Positions 9,156-17,150 of a stretch of DNA of 64,000 nucleotides are shown one piece after another. Every line of letters starts with the position of its first letter. Position 1 is the stretch's first letter. Under the pieces are notes generated by a model. It was not told the DNA's origin, ran no database searches, and saw only the letters and a program-made list of their open reading frames with translations. Origin of the DNA: Lewinella sp038528965 (GTDB lineage Bacteria; Bacteroidota; Bacteroidia; Chitinophagales; Saprospiraceae); assembly GCA_038528965.1 (NCBI GenBank), contig JBCBEC010000011.1, positions 100,378 to 164,377 of the forward strand, given 5' to 3'. The position numbers and the translations under genes were made by a program.

Positions 9156-9683
9156 TTAGTAGCTCAGTTTTAGGATTTGAAAAGTGCCTTGGCGTCCATT
9201 GTTATCTCGTAGCTGCAGGTGGTAACTTCCAGCGGGGAGTCTGCTAAAGTCAATGATGCTTTGGTATTGGATATCCTCGCGCTGCCCAATGAGTCGTCCT
9301 GCACTGTCGTACAGTAAGGCCTGGGTAGGGCTGTTCGTTGGGAGTTGAATCTGGACCTGATCTACAGTAGGGTTGGGATAGATTTTGACCTCCCAATTGG
9401 CGGGTAGTATGTTTTCAGACGAAACCAGCAGATCGTAATAGGACCGGTGAAATCCTTCTCCAACTTGGACATCGGTACCGTATTCTGCTACCGCTATTTC
9501 ACCTACCGTGAAGTGTAGACTGCCAAAGATCAGATTGTCGTAATAGTCGCCACTATTACCGATCACTGTCCTGGGGAGGTCCTGTGCAGCTAATGAAAAT
9601 ATTCCTAACCCGAAGGCCAGGCCTAAGAGGTAGAACTTTGATTTGGAAAATGAGTGGTAGGACCTTTTAGAGTGCATGGACAA
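9156..9683 (-). CDS. Small secreted protein with T9SS type A sorting domain
   Basis: 175 residues. A basic N-terminus and hydrophobic segment (~16-33, ending 'SLAAQ') form a signal peptide. Residues ~34-95 are a short beta-rich part ('LHFTVGEIAVAEY') that occurs in front of sorting domains in many Bacteroidota proteins. From ~100 onward 'WEVKIYPNPTVDQVQIQLP...LLYDSAGRLI...LPAGSYHLQLRDNNG' is a canonical type A sorting domain. With so little cargo it may act as a partner or anchor for the collagen-like protein encoded 10 nt downstream; that link is an inference from the operon arrangement. Confidence 0.85.
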   Translation of the reverse strand: MSMHSKRSYHSFSKSKFYLLGLAFGLGIFSLAAQDLPRTVIGNSGDYYDNLIFGSLHFTVGEIAVAEYGTDVQVGEGFHRSYYDLLVSSENILPANWEVKIYPNPTVDQVQIQLPTNSPTQALLYDSAGRLIGQREDIQYQSIIDFSRLPAGSYHLQLRDNNGRQGTFQILKLSY

Positions 9684-9734
9684 ATAGTTGATTTGCCCTT
9701 TGGTGTGCTAAAAGGAGAGAAGGTCAACATCCTC

Positions 9735-9767
9735 GCCTAACTTTTTTTCTCAGGGAGAAGGTTAGGC
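9735..9767 (-). terminator. Possible hairpin terminator after paaD
   Basis: Perfect stem GCCTAAC (9735-9741) / GTTAGGC (9761-9767), extended inward by CTT/AAG pairing. It lies between the end of paaD and the next minus-strand gene. No T-run follows on the minus strand, so it may be factor-dependent. Confidence 0.4.
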
Positions 9768-9793
9768 AGAAAGAAATGGCTTAGTAGAGATGC

Positions 9794-10297
9794 TTAATGG
9801 CACTTGAAGTAGTCAAAGGGCTCTAGACAATCTAGGCAGCGGTACATAGATTTGCAGGCAGTGGATCCAAACTGAGCGATCATAGTTGTATTGCGGCTAC
9901 TACAGCGGGGACATTCCACTTTCTTATCATCCTGAAAAAGGGCGTGTTTATCTACGTTACCGGGTTCGGGTGGGGCAATGCCGTAGGCTTTCAGTTTTTG
10001 TTTGCCAGACTCGGTCATCCAGTCTGTGGTCCAGGCCGGGGAGAGGACGGTGGTAACTTGCACAGGATCGTATCCGTGATCTTGCAAGACTGCCCGGATG
10101 TTAACTTCAATGGTATTCATGGCGGGGCAGCCCGAGTAGGTAGGTGTAATTACTACTTCCACATGCCCATCGGCGGTTTGTTTTACATCGCGGACAATGC
10201 CCAGGTCGGTTACCGTTAGCACGGGAATCTCAGGATCACTCACTTGTTCCAGGATGTCCCATACGGCTTGTAAATCGAGGGTTATTTGATCTGCCAT
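9794..10297 (-). CDS. paaD: 1,2-phenylacetyl-CoA epoxidase subunit PaaD-like (MIP18/DUF59 family)
   Basis: Starting at the ATG for 'MADQITLDL' gives 167 residues, the usual PaaD size; the open frame runs on to 10483 and an ATG at 10318 is also possible. The N-terminal ~100 residues are the DUF59/MIP18 Fe-S assembly fold ('VWDILEQVSDPEIPVLTVTDLGIVRDV', 'PTYSGCPAMNTIE'). The C-terminus holds a four-Cys zinc-ribbon-like motif ('CPRCSS' ... 'YRCLDCLEPF'). In known paa operons PaaD helps mature the PaaABC(E) epoxidase. Here the paaABCE genes are not adjacent, so it is either a separated accessory or a general Fe-S maturation paralogue. Confidence 0.85.
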   Translation of the reverse strand: MADQITLDLQAVWDILEQVSDPEIPVLTVTDLGIVRDVKQTADGHVEVVITPTYSGCPAMNTIEVNIRAVLQDHGYDPVQVTTVLSPAWTTDWMTESGKQKLKAYGIAPPEPGNVDKHALFQDDKKVECPRCSSRNTTMIAQFGSTACKSMYRCLDCLEPFDYFKCH

Positions 10298-10326
10298 CGC
10301 CAGTTGAATTAATTTCATACATGTAA

Positions 10327-10344
10327 CAAACAAACGTTCGTTCG
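10327..10344. promoter_or_regulatory. Imperfect palindrome resembling a TetR-type operator upstream of paaD
   Basis: The core AACAAACGTTCGTT (10329-10342) is nearly self-complementary around the central CG, with one mismatched pair, and an outer C/G pair at 10327/10344. TetR-family regulators of phenylacetate and fatty-acid genes often bind sites with an ACGTTCGT-like centre. It lies 30 nt before the paaD ATG. The assignment is an inference from shape only. Confidence 0.4.
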
Positions 10345-10517
10345 GGTTGCAAGTTACGACTTTTCGGTTTTTCCTCAAGCTTAGGGTAGACCAAACGACC
10401 GTGGGGAAAAGAATTCGCTTTAGTTCGTCACTAACGAGACCATAGTTTATGTCAATTTCCAGGATACCGGAATAGTCGCTCAATTCTTGTTAGCTTATCC
10501 GCCCAAATACATCAGCT

Positions 10518-11504
10518 ATGAAACTCTTTTGTTCTGCCTTTCTATCAAGCCTTTTCTTTTGTGCGCTCTTTGCTCAACAGACTGGTCACTTTCAGTTGGA
10601 AATAGATTTTGATGAAGCCGATTATGACTTCACCCGTACTCTTTATTTCCATGTGCCAACTGATTATGATTCGGCTACTTCCTATCCATTGGTAGTTGGG
10701 TTCCGTGGTGGACCACATAGTAATGCCGGACAATTCAGGACACAGCTCACCTTTCTGGCGGATAGTATGCAGGCTATTATTCTGTGTCCAGAAAATGCAG
10801 CACACTTTTGGAATGAGGAAGGGCTGACCAAACAGCTTTTTCGCTACGCAGTAGACACTACCCAGGCGATGTACAATATTGATCCAGACATGATCTACTT
10901 GACCGGCTTGTCCTACGGTGGCCGTCATTCCGTAATTGTGACGATGGATACGGATGACGGTACCATTCCTAATATCCGAGGAGTCATTCCTTTTGCTCCT
11001 GGTTCAGATAGTCAGTTTCAGCCGGATTATGAAGCGGTAGATCAGTTTCCTCCGGCCTGTATCTGTATTGGTTTATGGGATTCGGACAACTTTATCAATG
11101 TAGCTAACCAACTACATGATGATCTGCAGAACAATGGAGCAGAAGTATTACTTAACGAAATTGAGAATGTGGGCCACACCACGGCCTTCGACGCTTTTCC
11201 CAGCGAGATGATGGAGTGTATTCGCTTTATTGATGGGACCTATGAAGTCACAAATGTAGCGGAGCCTTCAATCGCTGCGGAGGTGCGTATTTTTCCCAAT
11301 CCAGTAGGTGATTTTTTGCAAATTGCTATACCCCTGGATTGGGAAGTGCAGAAAATTTCCGTTACCAATGAATTAGGGCAGACGCTAAAAGAGTTTTCGA
11401 CAACGCAGAGAAGCTTACAAATGCCGAATTGGCGCAGTGGGAACTACTGGCTGATATTGGATACCAATCAAGGACAAGTCACAAAGCCGTTCGTTTTGCA
11501 GTAG
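10518..11504 (+). CDS. Secreted alpha/beta-hydrolase (esterase, PHB-depolymerase-like) with T9SS sorting domain
   Basis: 328 residues. A signal peptide (1-20) ends at 'LFAQQ'. Residues ~25-245 are an alpha/beta-hydrolase: 'SYPLVVGFRGGP' early on, the nucleophile elbow 'GLSYGG' (Ser about 135), and a late 'NVGHTTAF' that supplies the catalytic His. The layout matches polyhydroxybutyrate depolymerase/feruloyl esterase-like enzymes. The last ~75 residues ('AEVRIFPNPVGDFLQIAIP...GNYWLILDTNQG') are a type A sorting domain, so the enzyme is exported to the surface or medium. Divergent from paaD. Confidence 0.88.
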   Translation: MKLFCSAFLSSLFFCALFAQQTGHFQLEIDFDEADYDFTRTLYFHVPTDYDSATSYPLVVGFRGGPHSNAGQFRTQLTFLADSMQAIILCPENAAHFWNEEGLTKQLFRYAVDTTQAMYNIDPDMIYLTGLSYGGRHSVIVTMDTDDGTIPNIRGVIPFAPGSDSQFQPDYEAVDQFPPACICIGLWDSDNFINVANQLHDDLQNNGAEVLLNEIENVGHTTAFDAFPSEMMECIRFIDGTYEVTNVAEPSIAAEVRIFPNPVGDFLQIAIPLDWEVQKISVTNELGQTLKEFSTTQRSLQMPNWRSGNYWLILDTNQGQVTKPFVLQ

Positions 11505-11538
11505 CATCGATTGGTATCCAATATTTACAACGGGAGAA

Positions 11539-12561
11539 CTAGTTTTTAATCCAGCTTTTCTGGCCCAGGAATTGTCCTTGCGGATTAATCAATTTAAGCC
11601 AGTAAACCCCGCTTGCCAGGTTTGGGGTATCCACCTGATCTTGCGACCAATTACCGGATCGTACGAGCTGTCCTGTACTATTATAGAGTTGCCAGGAACC
11701 TTCTAGTGGTGCGTTTTTCCAGGAAAACCAATCTGTTCCAGGGTTTGGGTATAGTTGTAATGCGTGTTCAGGAATCACATTTTCGGTGTTTGTAAACAGC
11801 ATACAATTGACTGGATCGGGGAGGGGCTGAGTACCGAAGACACCACCCTCATCACTGCCTAAAAAGGTAACGTCACAGTCCGGAGTAACGGAAAAGCGCC
11901 AGGTGTAGAAATTATCGCAACCATCAAAGCAGTCATTCCATTCGTAGCGAAATTCGTAGAGATGATCCCCATTGTCATCCGTATTGTAACCAATCTGTCC
12001 GGCACCGCCAATCAGCAAATCGGGTTCTACGTATTCGATACCTGGTACACTATTACTGATGGAATCTGCTAGTGCAAAAATGTTCCAGATCTGATCACTG
12101 TAGAGCACCCCGGCGCCAAAACTGAAGTAACTCTGGAGCGAAAAGTTATGCTGTGCCAAGAGTGTGTCCAGAATTTCGTTTCCGGTAAGGGTATTTCCAG
12201 CTTGCCAGGCTGCAGCGATTGGTGAATTAGTATCCACGCCGATGATCATGCCAAATACCGCTGGGGAGTTCACAACATCATGTACACAGTAGAGATTGAA
12301 AGCAGAGTCGGCCTGCGGTAGCTCATTCATAACGTTAAGAATGGCCGCTAATCCTTCAAAAATACTATCCTGCACACTGGCGGGAATTTCGATCAAGGCA
12401 TTATCGGGGCTGTTTTGTGCTTGCATCCGTTTCATCGCCAGGCCTTTTACATCCTGGTCGTAGAAGGTTCGTAAAGCTTCGGGAACACTACAATTGGAAG
12501 GGACCTGCGCAGATGTCGTTAGGTAGCACAGCACAAAGAATAGACTAGATAAGTATTTCAT
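11539..12561 (-). CDS. Secreted protein of unknown function with T9SS sorting domain
   Basis: 340 residues with a clear signal peptide (1-18, 'TTSAQ'). Residues ~20-260 contain no motif I recognise; there is a Cys-rich patch 'WNDCFDGCDNFYTW' around 210-225 that could form disulfides or bind calcium. The terminal ~75 residues ('ALQLYPNPGTDWFSW...LYNSTGQLVRSG...ASGVYWLKL') are a type A sorting domain. Convergent with the esterase, 34 nt apart. Confidence 0.8.
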   Translation of the reverse strand: MKYLSSLFFVLCYLTTSAQVPSNCSVPEALRTFYDQDVKGLAMKRMQAQNSPDNALIEIPASVQDSIFEGLAAILNVMNELPQADSAFNLYCVHDVVNSPAVFGMIIGVDTNSPIAAAWQAGNTLTGNEILDTLLAQHNFSLQSYFSFGAGVLYSDQIWNIFALADSISNSVPGIEYVEPDLLIGGAGQIGYNTDDNGDHLYEFRYEWNDCFDGCDNFYTWRFSVTPDCDVTFLGSDEGGVFGTQPLPDPVNCMLFTNTENVIPEHALQLYPNPGTDWFSWKNAPLEGSWQLYNSTGQLVRSGNWSQDQVDTPNLASGVYWLKLINPQGQFLGQKSWIKN

Positions 12562-12898
12562 TTTTCAAGTTTTGGTGATTTCCACAGTCGCATAGACGGT
12601 CCGGTAGAATAGCTAGGTTGGGTTTGTTGACTTACAAACTTCCCCTTTGAAGATACTTGATCATCGGTAATTGGTTGAAATAAGTGGGTAATAAAAAATC
12701 ATTCATTTTTATATCTAATTCTCAATTGGGTGATTACATTTGCAGCATAAAGAAGAAAAGCCCGTGCTCTTCTAACACCAACCGCACTTCACTTACTTAT
12801 ATTTTTTGATTTTTCTCGTGCCGCTTCGGTTACCCTTTCGCGTATTGGGCAATCAAAGTGTGTACTTATTACTTCATTCATACTACTGTTTTTGAATT
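12562..12898. other. Divergent promoter region with long leader
   Basis: 336 nt between two divergent genes. The half nearest the minus-strand gene shows nothing distinctive. The plus-strand promoter box is at 12735-12742, which implies an untranslated leader of about 150 nt for the propeller gene. The leader is pyrimidine-rich, with no obvious riboswitch fold. Confidence 0.5.
12735..12742 (+). promoter_or_regulatory. Bacteroidota -7 promoter box (TACATTTG)
   Basis: TACATTTG matches the TAnnTTTG consensus of the housekeeping sigma factor in this phylum. The -33 element is weak (a T-rich run near 12706). It would drive the PQQ-propeller gene at 12899. Confidence 0.5.
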
Positions 12899-14797
12899 AT
12901 GAAAATTCGCAATCTCATTTTGTTTTTCGCGCTCTTCGCTATTGGCGCACTTAGTGCTCAAGTTACTCCCGTTGCGGAGCTAGATCTACCCGGAAACGGC
13001 AAAAGCATCAATATTCACGATTTTACTGGAATTCCGGTTATTCAAACCACGGAAGCCTACGTTGCCGTTAACCCAGTAACCAGAGAAGAACTCTGGCGCA
13101 TAGATCGTAAGCAAGGTGCTGGTACTATGGAAGCCCTGGGCGGAGAGGTATCCGACTATTTTGATATTCTCAGTACGGCTTTCGCCTACGTAAATGGCTC
13201 AATTGTCAATGTTGTTACTGGAGATGTACTCGTTGACGGTGCAGCCGATGAAATCAAAGGTTTCTCTACCTTTTACATTGTACCCGATGCCGACTTGGTA
13301 TTGGTAGAACTACAGGCCAAAGGTGCAGTACGCCTGTACGGTCTTGACCCTTTTGCTATGGAAAAGAAGTGGGGGGTACAACTCCGCGAGCAGAGTGGTC
13401 TGGGACAGGCTGTGGGTTCTTTAGAAACGGACGGCCCTGGCCCATACGTGATTCCACCACTGCTAACTGCGGCGGGTAATTTGCTTTACCACAACGACAA
13501 ATTCCTGGCCTCTATCGACCTGAGCAACGGTAACTTACAATGGAATAACAAGCTGAACCCCGGCTACATCTTCCAAAATGATGACGCTACTAAGCTGTTG
13601 GTAGCGGAAAAGCGTGGTGGCCTGGGTGGCGCTATGACGGGTGGTGGTGACGGTGGCGCTCCACGTAAGTTTAGCAAGTCTCTGTATTTGCTTGATGCTA
13701 GTACTGGTGAAAGCCTATGGACTAAAGGCGATAGCAAGATGGACGGTAATATTCAGTTTATTATGCCTTACGATGGTGGCTACATGGTGGTACACGACGA
13801 GGGTTTCAATATCTACGATTACACTCCTGGAAAGCAAGCCGAAGGTCGTTGGAAGAAGGACTACTCTGAAAAAGGCATCAAGGACATCATAGTACAGGAT
13901 GACGGTTTGATGCTATACTTCAAAAATCGCCGTATGTTGATTGATCCAGCAACTGGTGATGATGTTTGGCGAAAGGCCGAAAAGCTAGAAAGAGAACCAT
14001 CCGCCTTCTTTATGGCCCGCCGGACGGGTGAAACACAAGTAGGTGACAATTCCTTTTACCGCATGGGTAATCGGATGATCGTTAACACGAATGGCCGTAC
14101 AAACTCCTATAATTGTGATGCTTACGACTACGATGAAGACAGCAAGTTACTCGTAATTACCGATTTCGACGAAGAGGAAAACGGCAGTGTCATCAAGGTT
14201 GGACCATGGCCACACAAGGCTTGGGCCGTAAACATGGAATCGGGTGAAACCAAGCGCACGGGCTACGGATTACGCAAAGCCGTACAAGGTGTATCCAAAG
14301 TGGAAAATGGTTATTTTTTCTACAACGACCGGGCATTTGCACTGGTGGACTTTGATGGCAGCAGTTGGACCAAGGTGAAAGAGGAATATTATCCTGATCC
14401 ATCTCGCGGAGAACGCTTCCTAAAAGGAGCGGTTGGTAGCTTGGCTCTGGGCGCTGCCTCTGTACAAAACGGTTTGGCGGGTTCCAGTGCCGTAATTACT
14501 AACGATGCTGGTGCGGTTAACCGTTACGAGGCTCGCCAGAATGCACTCGAGGGTACTGGTGATGTAATGGGAGATATGGTAAAGCGCCGTCGCGTAGGTC
14601 GCGTTGAAGCAGAGTTTGCCTATTTCTTCGCCCGTAATGATGACAATGATTTGGTGTTGTTCAAGATTGACAAGGATACGGGAGAGGACGTAAAGCAGTA
14701 TCCTTTCAGCGATAAGCAGCCTGTTTACGAAGTAGATAATGCTTCTAGTCAGCTGTTCTACATTGTAGACAACAAGCTGCAGGTTTTTGAGCTGTAA
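12899..14797 (+). CDS. Exported PQQ-like beta-propeller protein
   Basis: 632 residues. A signal peptide (1-20, 'GALSAQ') is followed by repeated blades of the PQQ type: 'YVAVNPVTREELWRIDR' (~53-69), 'FLASIDLSNGNLQWNNKL' (~200-217), 'SLYLLDASTGESLWTKGD' (~261-278), 'MLIDPATGDDVWRKAE' (~344-359) and 'KAWAVNMESGETKRTGYG' (~438-455). These form a propeller resembling that of quinoprotein dehydrogenases and BamB, but the catalytic calcium/PQQ residues of the enzymes are not evident, so a scaffold or sensor role is more likely. There is no sorting domain, so it may stay periplasmic. A strong terminator follows directly. Confidence 0.85.
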   Translation: MKIRNLILFFALFAIGALSAQVTPVAELDLPGNGKSINIHDFTGIPVIQTTEAYVAVNPVTREELWRIDRKQGAGTMEALGGEVSDYFDILSTAFAYVNGSIVNVVTGDVLVDGAADEIKGFSTFYIVPDADLVLVELQAKGAVRLYGLDPFAMEKKWGVQLREQSGLGQAVGSLETDGPGPYVIPPLLTAAGNLLYHNDKFLASIDLSNGNLQWNNKLNPGYIFQNDDATKLLVAEKRGGLGGAMTGGGDGGAPRKFSKSLYLLDASTGESLWTKGDSKMDGNIQFIMPYDGGYMVVHDEGFNIYDYTPGKQAEGRWKKDYSEKGIKDIIVQDDGLMLYFKNRRMLIDPATGDDVWRKAEKLEREPSAFFMARRTGETQVGDNSFYRMGNRMIVNTNGRTNSYNCDAYDYDEDSKLLVITDFDEEENGSVIKVGPWPHKAWAVNMESGETKRTGYGLRKAVQGVSKVENGYFFYNDRAFALVDFDGSSWTKVKEEYYPDPSRGERFLKGAVGSLALGAASVQNGLAGSSAVITNDAGAVNRYEARQNALEGTGDVMGDMVKRRRVGRVEAEFAYFFARNDDNDLVLFKIDKDTGEDVKQYPFSDKQPVYEVDNASSQLFYIVDNKLQVFEL

Positions 14798-14823
14798 TCA
14801 CAGCCCTCTGTGATGCCTTCAGG

Positions 14824-14855
14824 CCGCGCCTTCTACTACAGGAGGCGCGGTTTTT
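14824..14855 (+). terminator. Intrinsic terminator after the PQQ-propeller gene
   Basis: Perfect 8-bp GC-rich stem CCGCGCCT (14824-14831) / AGGCGCGG (14843-14850), 11-nt loop, then five T residues (14851-14855). Confidence 0.9.
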
Positions 14856-14856
14856 A

Positions 14857-15114
14857 CTTACAAAAGAGTTAGTAAGGCACGGATCGGTAAGTATATGGTT
14901 TCCTAAGCTGAAAGAAGGCTGGAACTTGTATAGCTCACTAGAACTTTTTACGGTACTGCGCAAGGGGCGCCACGCTGCTAGTGTGCAACGAATTCGATTA
15001 GGTCTAGATCATCGCTCCTACCAGTTCGGGCTGGGCTTAAATCTACTGTCAGTCAGTACCGATTGGACCTTGCTGGATGACAACCTCGGCTTGTTTATCC
15101 GCCACGCTTTCTGA
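14857..15114 (+). pseudogene. C-terminal remnant of an outer-membrane beta-barrel protein
   Basis: The frame is open from well before 14857 and ends with TGA at 15112-15114, but has no ATG; only a TTG at 14926 and a CTG at 14908 could start it. The product ends 'QFGLGLNLLSVSTDWTLLDDNLGLFIRHAF'. It shows alternating hydrophobic strands and a terminal Phe, the BAM signature of outer-membrane barrels. The frame reads back through the upstream terminator, so the 5' part was most likely lost by deletion. An alternative is a short expressed peptide. Confidence 0.5.
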
Positions 15115-15215
15115 TATGAGGCTTTTAACTTGTTTCTTTGTTTTTAAACTTCTGGGTACCCGATCCAACTATCCAGTAGACTTACCGTTTTATCAAAGAA
15201 ACAGACGTACTGCCA

Positions 15216-16145
15216 ATGGCCATTCCTTCAGTTAAGAAAGTTCAAGAGCTTACTGGGCACAATGGAGCAATCTATGCGCTGGCACCCGGGCCAGAACCCA
15301 ACACCTTTTTATCCGCTGGTGGTGATGGCTGGATTGTGCAATGGTCATTTAAAGAAAAAGATGAGCAAGGAGCGCTATTAGGTCGCCTGGTAGCCAAAGT
15401 GGATACCCAGGTATTTAGTATCGCCTATATTCCTACCACAGATACGGTAGTGGCGGGAGATATGAATGGTGGTGTTCACTGGCTTAATTTAAAGGAGGAT
15501 CGTCCGAATCGACACCTGGCACATCATAAGAAAGGTACGTTCGGTTTTCATCTGTTAGATGATGAACTCTTTAGTATAGGTGGCGATGGAATAATCACCC
15601 GATGGGATATTTTGCGCCAAAGTAGCAGCGAAAGTTTGCATTTGAGTAGTCAGGCACTACGTTCAATTATCGGCCTGGATGCCCAAGGAGAATTATTGGT
15701 TGGTAGTAGTGATCATAATATCTACCGCATTGGTATAGCTGATCTTGATCTGAGAGAGACGGTTAAGGCGGCCCATGACAACTCGGTTTTCGCTTTGCAC
15801 GTTTCTGATTCCAATCCCGCAATGCTCTACAGCGGGGGGCGTGACGCACATCTTAGACAATGGTCGGTAGGCACAACCCTTACCCAAAAAGAGGCCCAAC
15901 CTGCTCATTGGTTTACCATTAATCATTTGATAGCTGATCCCACGGGCACCCTGCTCTTTTCCGCGAGCCGGGATAAGACCATTCGCATTTGGGATCGTCG
16001 CAGCTTTACACTTCGCAAAACCTTAGATGCTGCTCGGGATGGCGGGCATGTCAATAGTGTGAATCGTTTGTTGTGGATAGAAGGTACTTCCTACTTTGTG
16101 AGTGCTAGTGATGATCGTGTGATGATTGTCTGGGAAGTAGGCTAG
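15216..16145 (+). CDS. WD40 repeat protein
   Basis: 309 residues with no export signal, so cytoplasmic. Repeats end in the usual W-D/W-S dipeptides: 'GHNGAIYALAP...SAGGDGWIVQWS' (14-44), 'SIGGDGIITRWD' (~118-129), 'YSGGRDAHLRQWS' (~205-217), 'FSASRDKTIRIWD' (~248-260) and 'VSASDDRVMIVWE' (~296-308). Six or seven blades would make a single propeller. Such proteins scaffold complexes; the partner is unknown. Cytoplasmic WD40 proteins of this kind recur in Bacteroidota. Confidence 0.9.
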   Translation: MAIPSVKKVQELTGHNGAIYALAPGPEPNTFLSAGGDGWIVQWSFKEKDEQGALLGRLVAKVDTQVFSIAYIPTTDTVVAGDMNGGVHWLNLKEDRPNRHLAHHKKGTFGFHLLDDELFSIGGDGIITRWDILRQSSSESLHLSSQALRSIIGLDAQGELLVGSSDHNIYRIGIADLDLRETVKAAHDNSVFALHVSDSNPAMLYSGGRDAHLRQWSVGTTLTQKEAQPAHWFTINHLIADPTGTLLFSASRDKTIRIWDRRSFTLRKTLDAARDGGHVNSVNRLLWIEGTSYFVSASDDRVMIVWEVG

Positions 16146-16160
16146 GGGAGTAGTTCAGCA

Positions 16161-16826
16161 CTATTCTGTTCCTGGCAAGAAAGGTACAAATCGGAAAAGC
16201 CCATGATCTTCGGTGGTCCATTTATCTTCTGCTATCCTTGTTATTCGCAACATCCGCTGGCTGTCTTCACCGACAGGAATTACCAGTTTACCTCCAATAG
16301 CCAGTTGTTCTTTCAGTGTACTAGGCACCGTTTTGGCACCTGCAGTGACGAGTATACTGGCAAAGGGGGCCATTTCTGGAAGCCCCTTGTAGCCATCTCG
16401 ATGATAGGATCTGATTCTACTCAAACCCAATACCTTAAACATTTGCTGGGCGGACTGAAAAAGCGGGCGATGCCTTTCGATGGTAAAAACGCGAGCGCCC
16501 ATCAGTGCCAGTACCGCCGCTTGGTAGCCACTACCAGTGCCCACCTCCAATACTTTATCGCGGGCTTTAATTTCCAGCAAAGCAGATTGAAAGGCTACCG
16601 TATAGGGCTGGGAAATTGTCTGATCGCAATTAATGGGAAAGGGCTTGTCTTGGTAAGCCCATTCTTCGAAAGCCTTTTCCAGGAAAAAATGGCGGGGGAG
16701 TTGCCCAATGGCGTTAAGGACAGCATCATTATCGATACCCTTTGCCCGTAGTGTGGCGACGAGTTGGCGGCGTTGACCTTTATGTTTGTAGGTATCCTGC
16801 AAAAGTGATTGTGCTTTGGTCGACAC
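16161..16826 (-). CDS. pcm: Protein-L-isoaspartate O-methyltransferase
   Basis: PCM methylates isoaspartyl residues in damaged proteins using SAM, allowing repair. The SAM-binding motif is 'VLEVGTGSGYQAAVLALMG' and the family blocks 'QTISQPYTVAFQSALLE', 'YHRDGYKGLPEMAPFASILVTAGA' and 'GGKLVIPVG' are all present. I use the GTG at 16826, giving 221 residues; a TTG at 16802 would give 'MQDTYKHKGQRRQLV', closer to typical family starts, and the open frame reaches a TTG at 16883 inside a hairpin-rich region. Convergent with the WD40 gene, 15 nt apart. Confidence 0.9.
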   Translation of the reverse strand: MSTKAQSLLQDTYKHKGQRRQLVATLRAKGIDNDAVLNAIGQLPRHFFLEKAFEEWAYQDKPFPINCDQTISQPYTVAFQSALLEIKARDKVLEVGTGSGYQAAVLALMGARVFTIERHRPLFQSAQQMFKVLGLSRIRSYHRDGYKGLPEMAPFASILVTAGAKTVPSTLKEQLAIGGKLVIPVGEDSQRMLRITRIAEDKWTTEDHGLFRFVPFLPGTE

Positions 16827-17150
16827 TTTGGTGATGGTGGATTGTATTGGGCAGACCGCCTTCGGCGGGCCCTCCCTTACCAAGGCCGGGGCATAACCTC
16901 ATTCCGCCCTGCGGAACAAAGCATGGGATTCACACCCTTTGTCATGATCAATCATCACAAAGGCCATCTTAATCCTATCCAGTTGTCAATAGCTAAAATT
17001 ATTCTGTTCGTTTTACCGACTGCGCTGGTCCGCGGAAGTCAGCCGGCGTTTTGGTCTAAGCGGATATGCTATGACTGAGCTGAATAACAATTTTAACAAA
17101 ATTATGTGTCAATTGCAAGCGATTTGCAATTTTTTATTGGCAAATGCTGT
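16827..17150. other. Intergenic region with small hairpins
   Basis: Two compact GC-rich hairpins, CCGCC-TTC-GGCGG (16850-16862) and TTCCGC-CCT-GCGGAA (16902-16916), sit just upstream of pcm. Further right, AT-rich sequence carries a repeated GCAA/TTGC pattern near 17114-17146, beside the end of the phosphomutase gene. No gene is supported. Confidence 0.4.
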
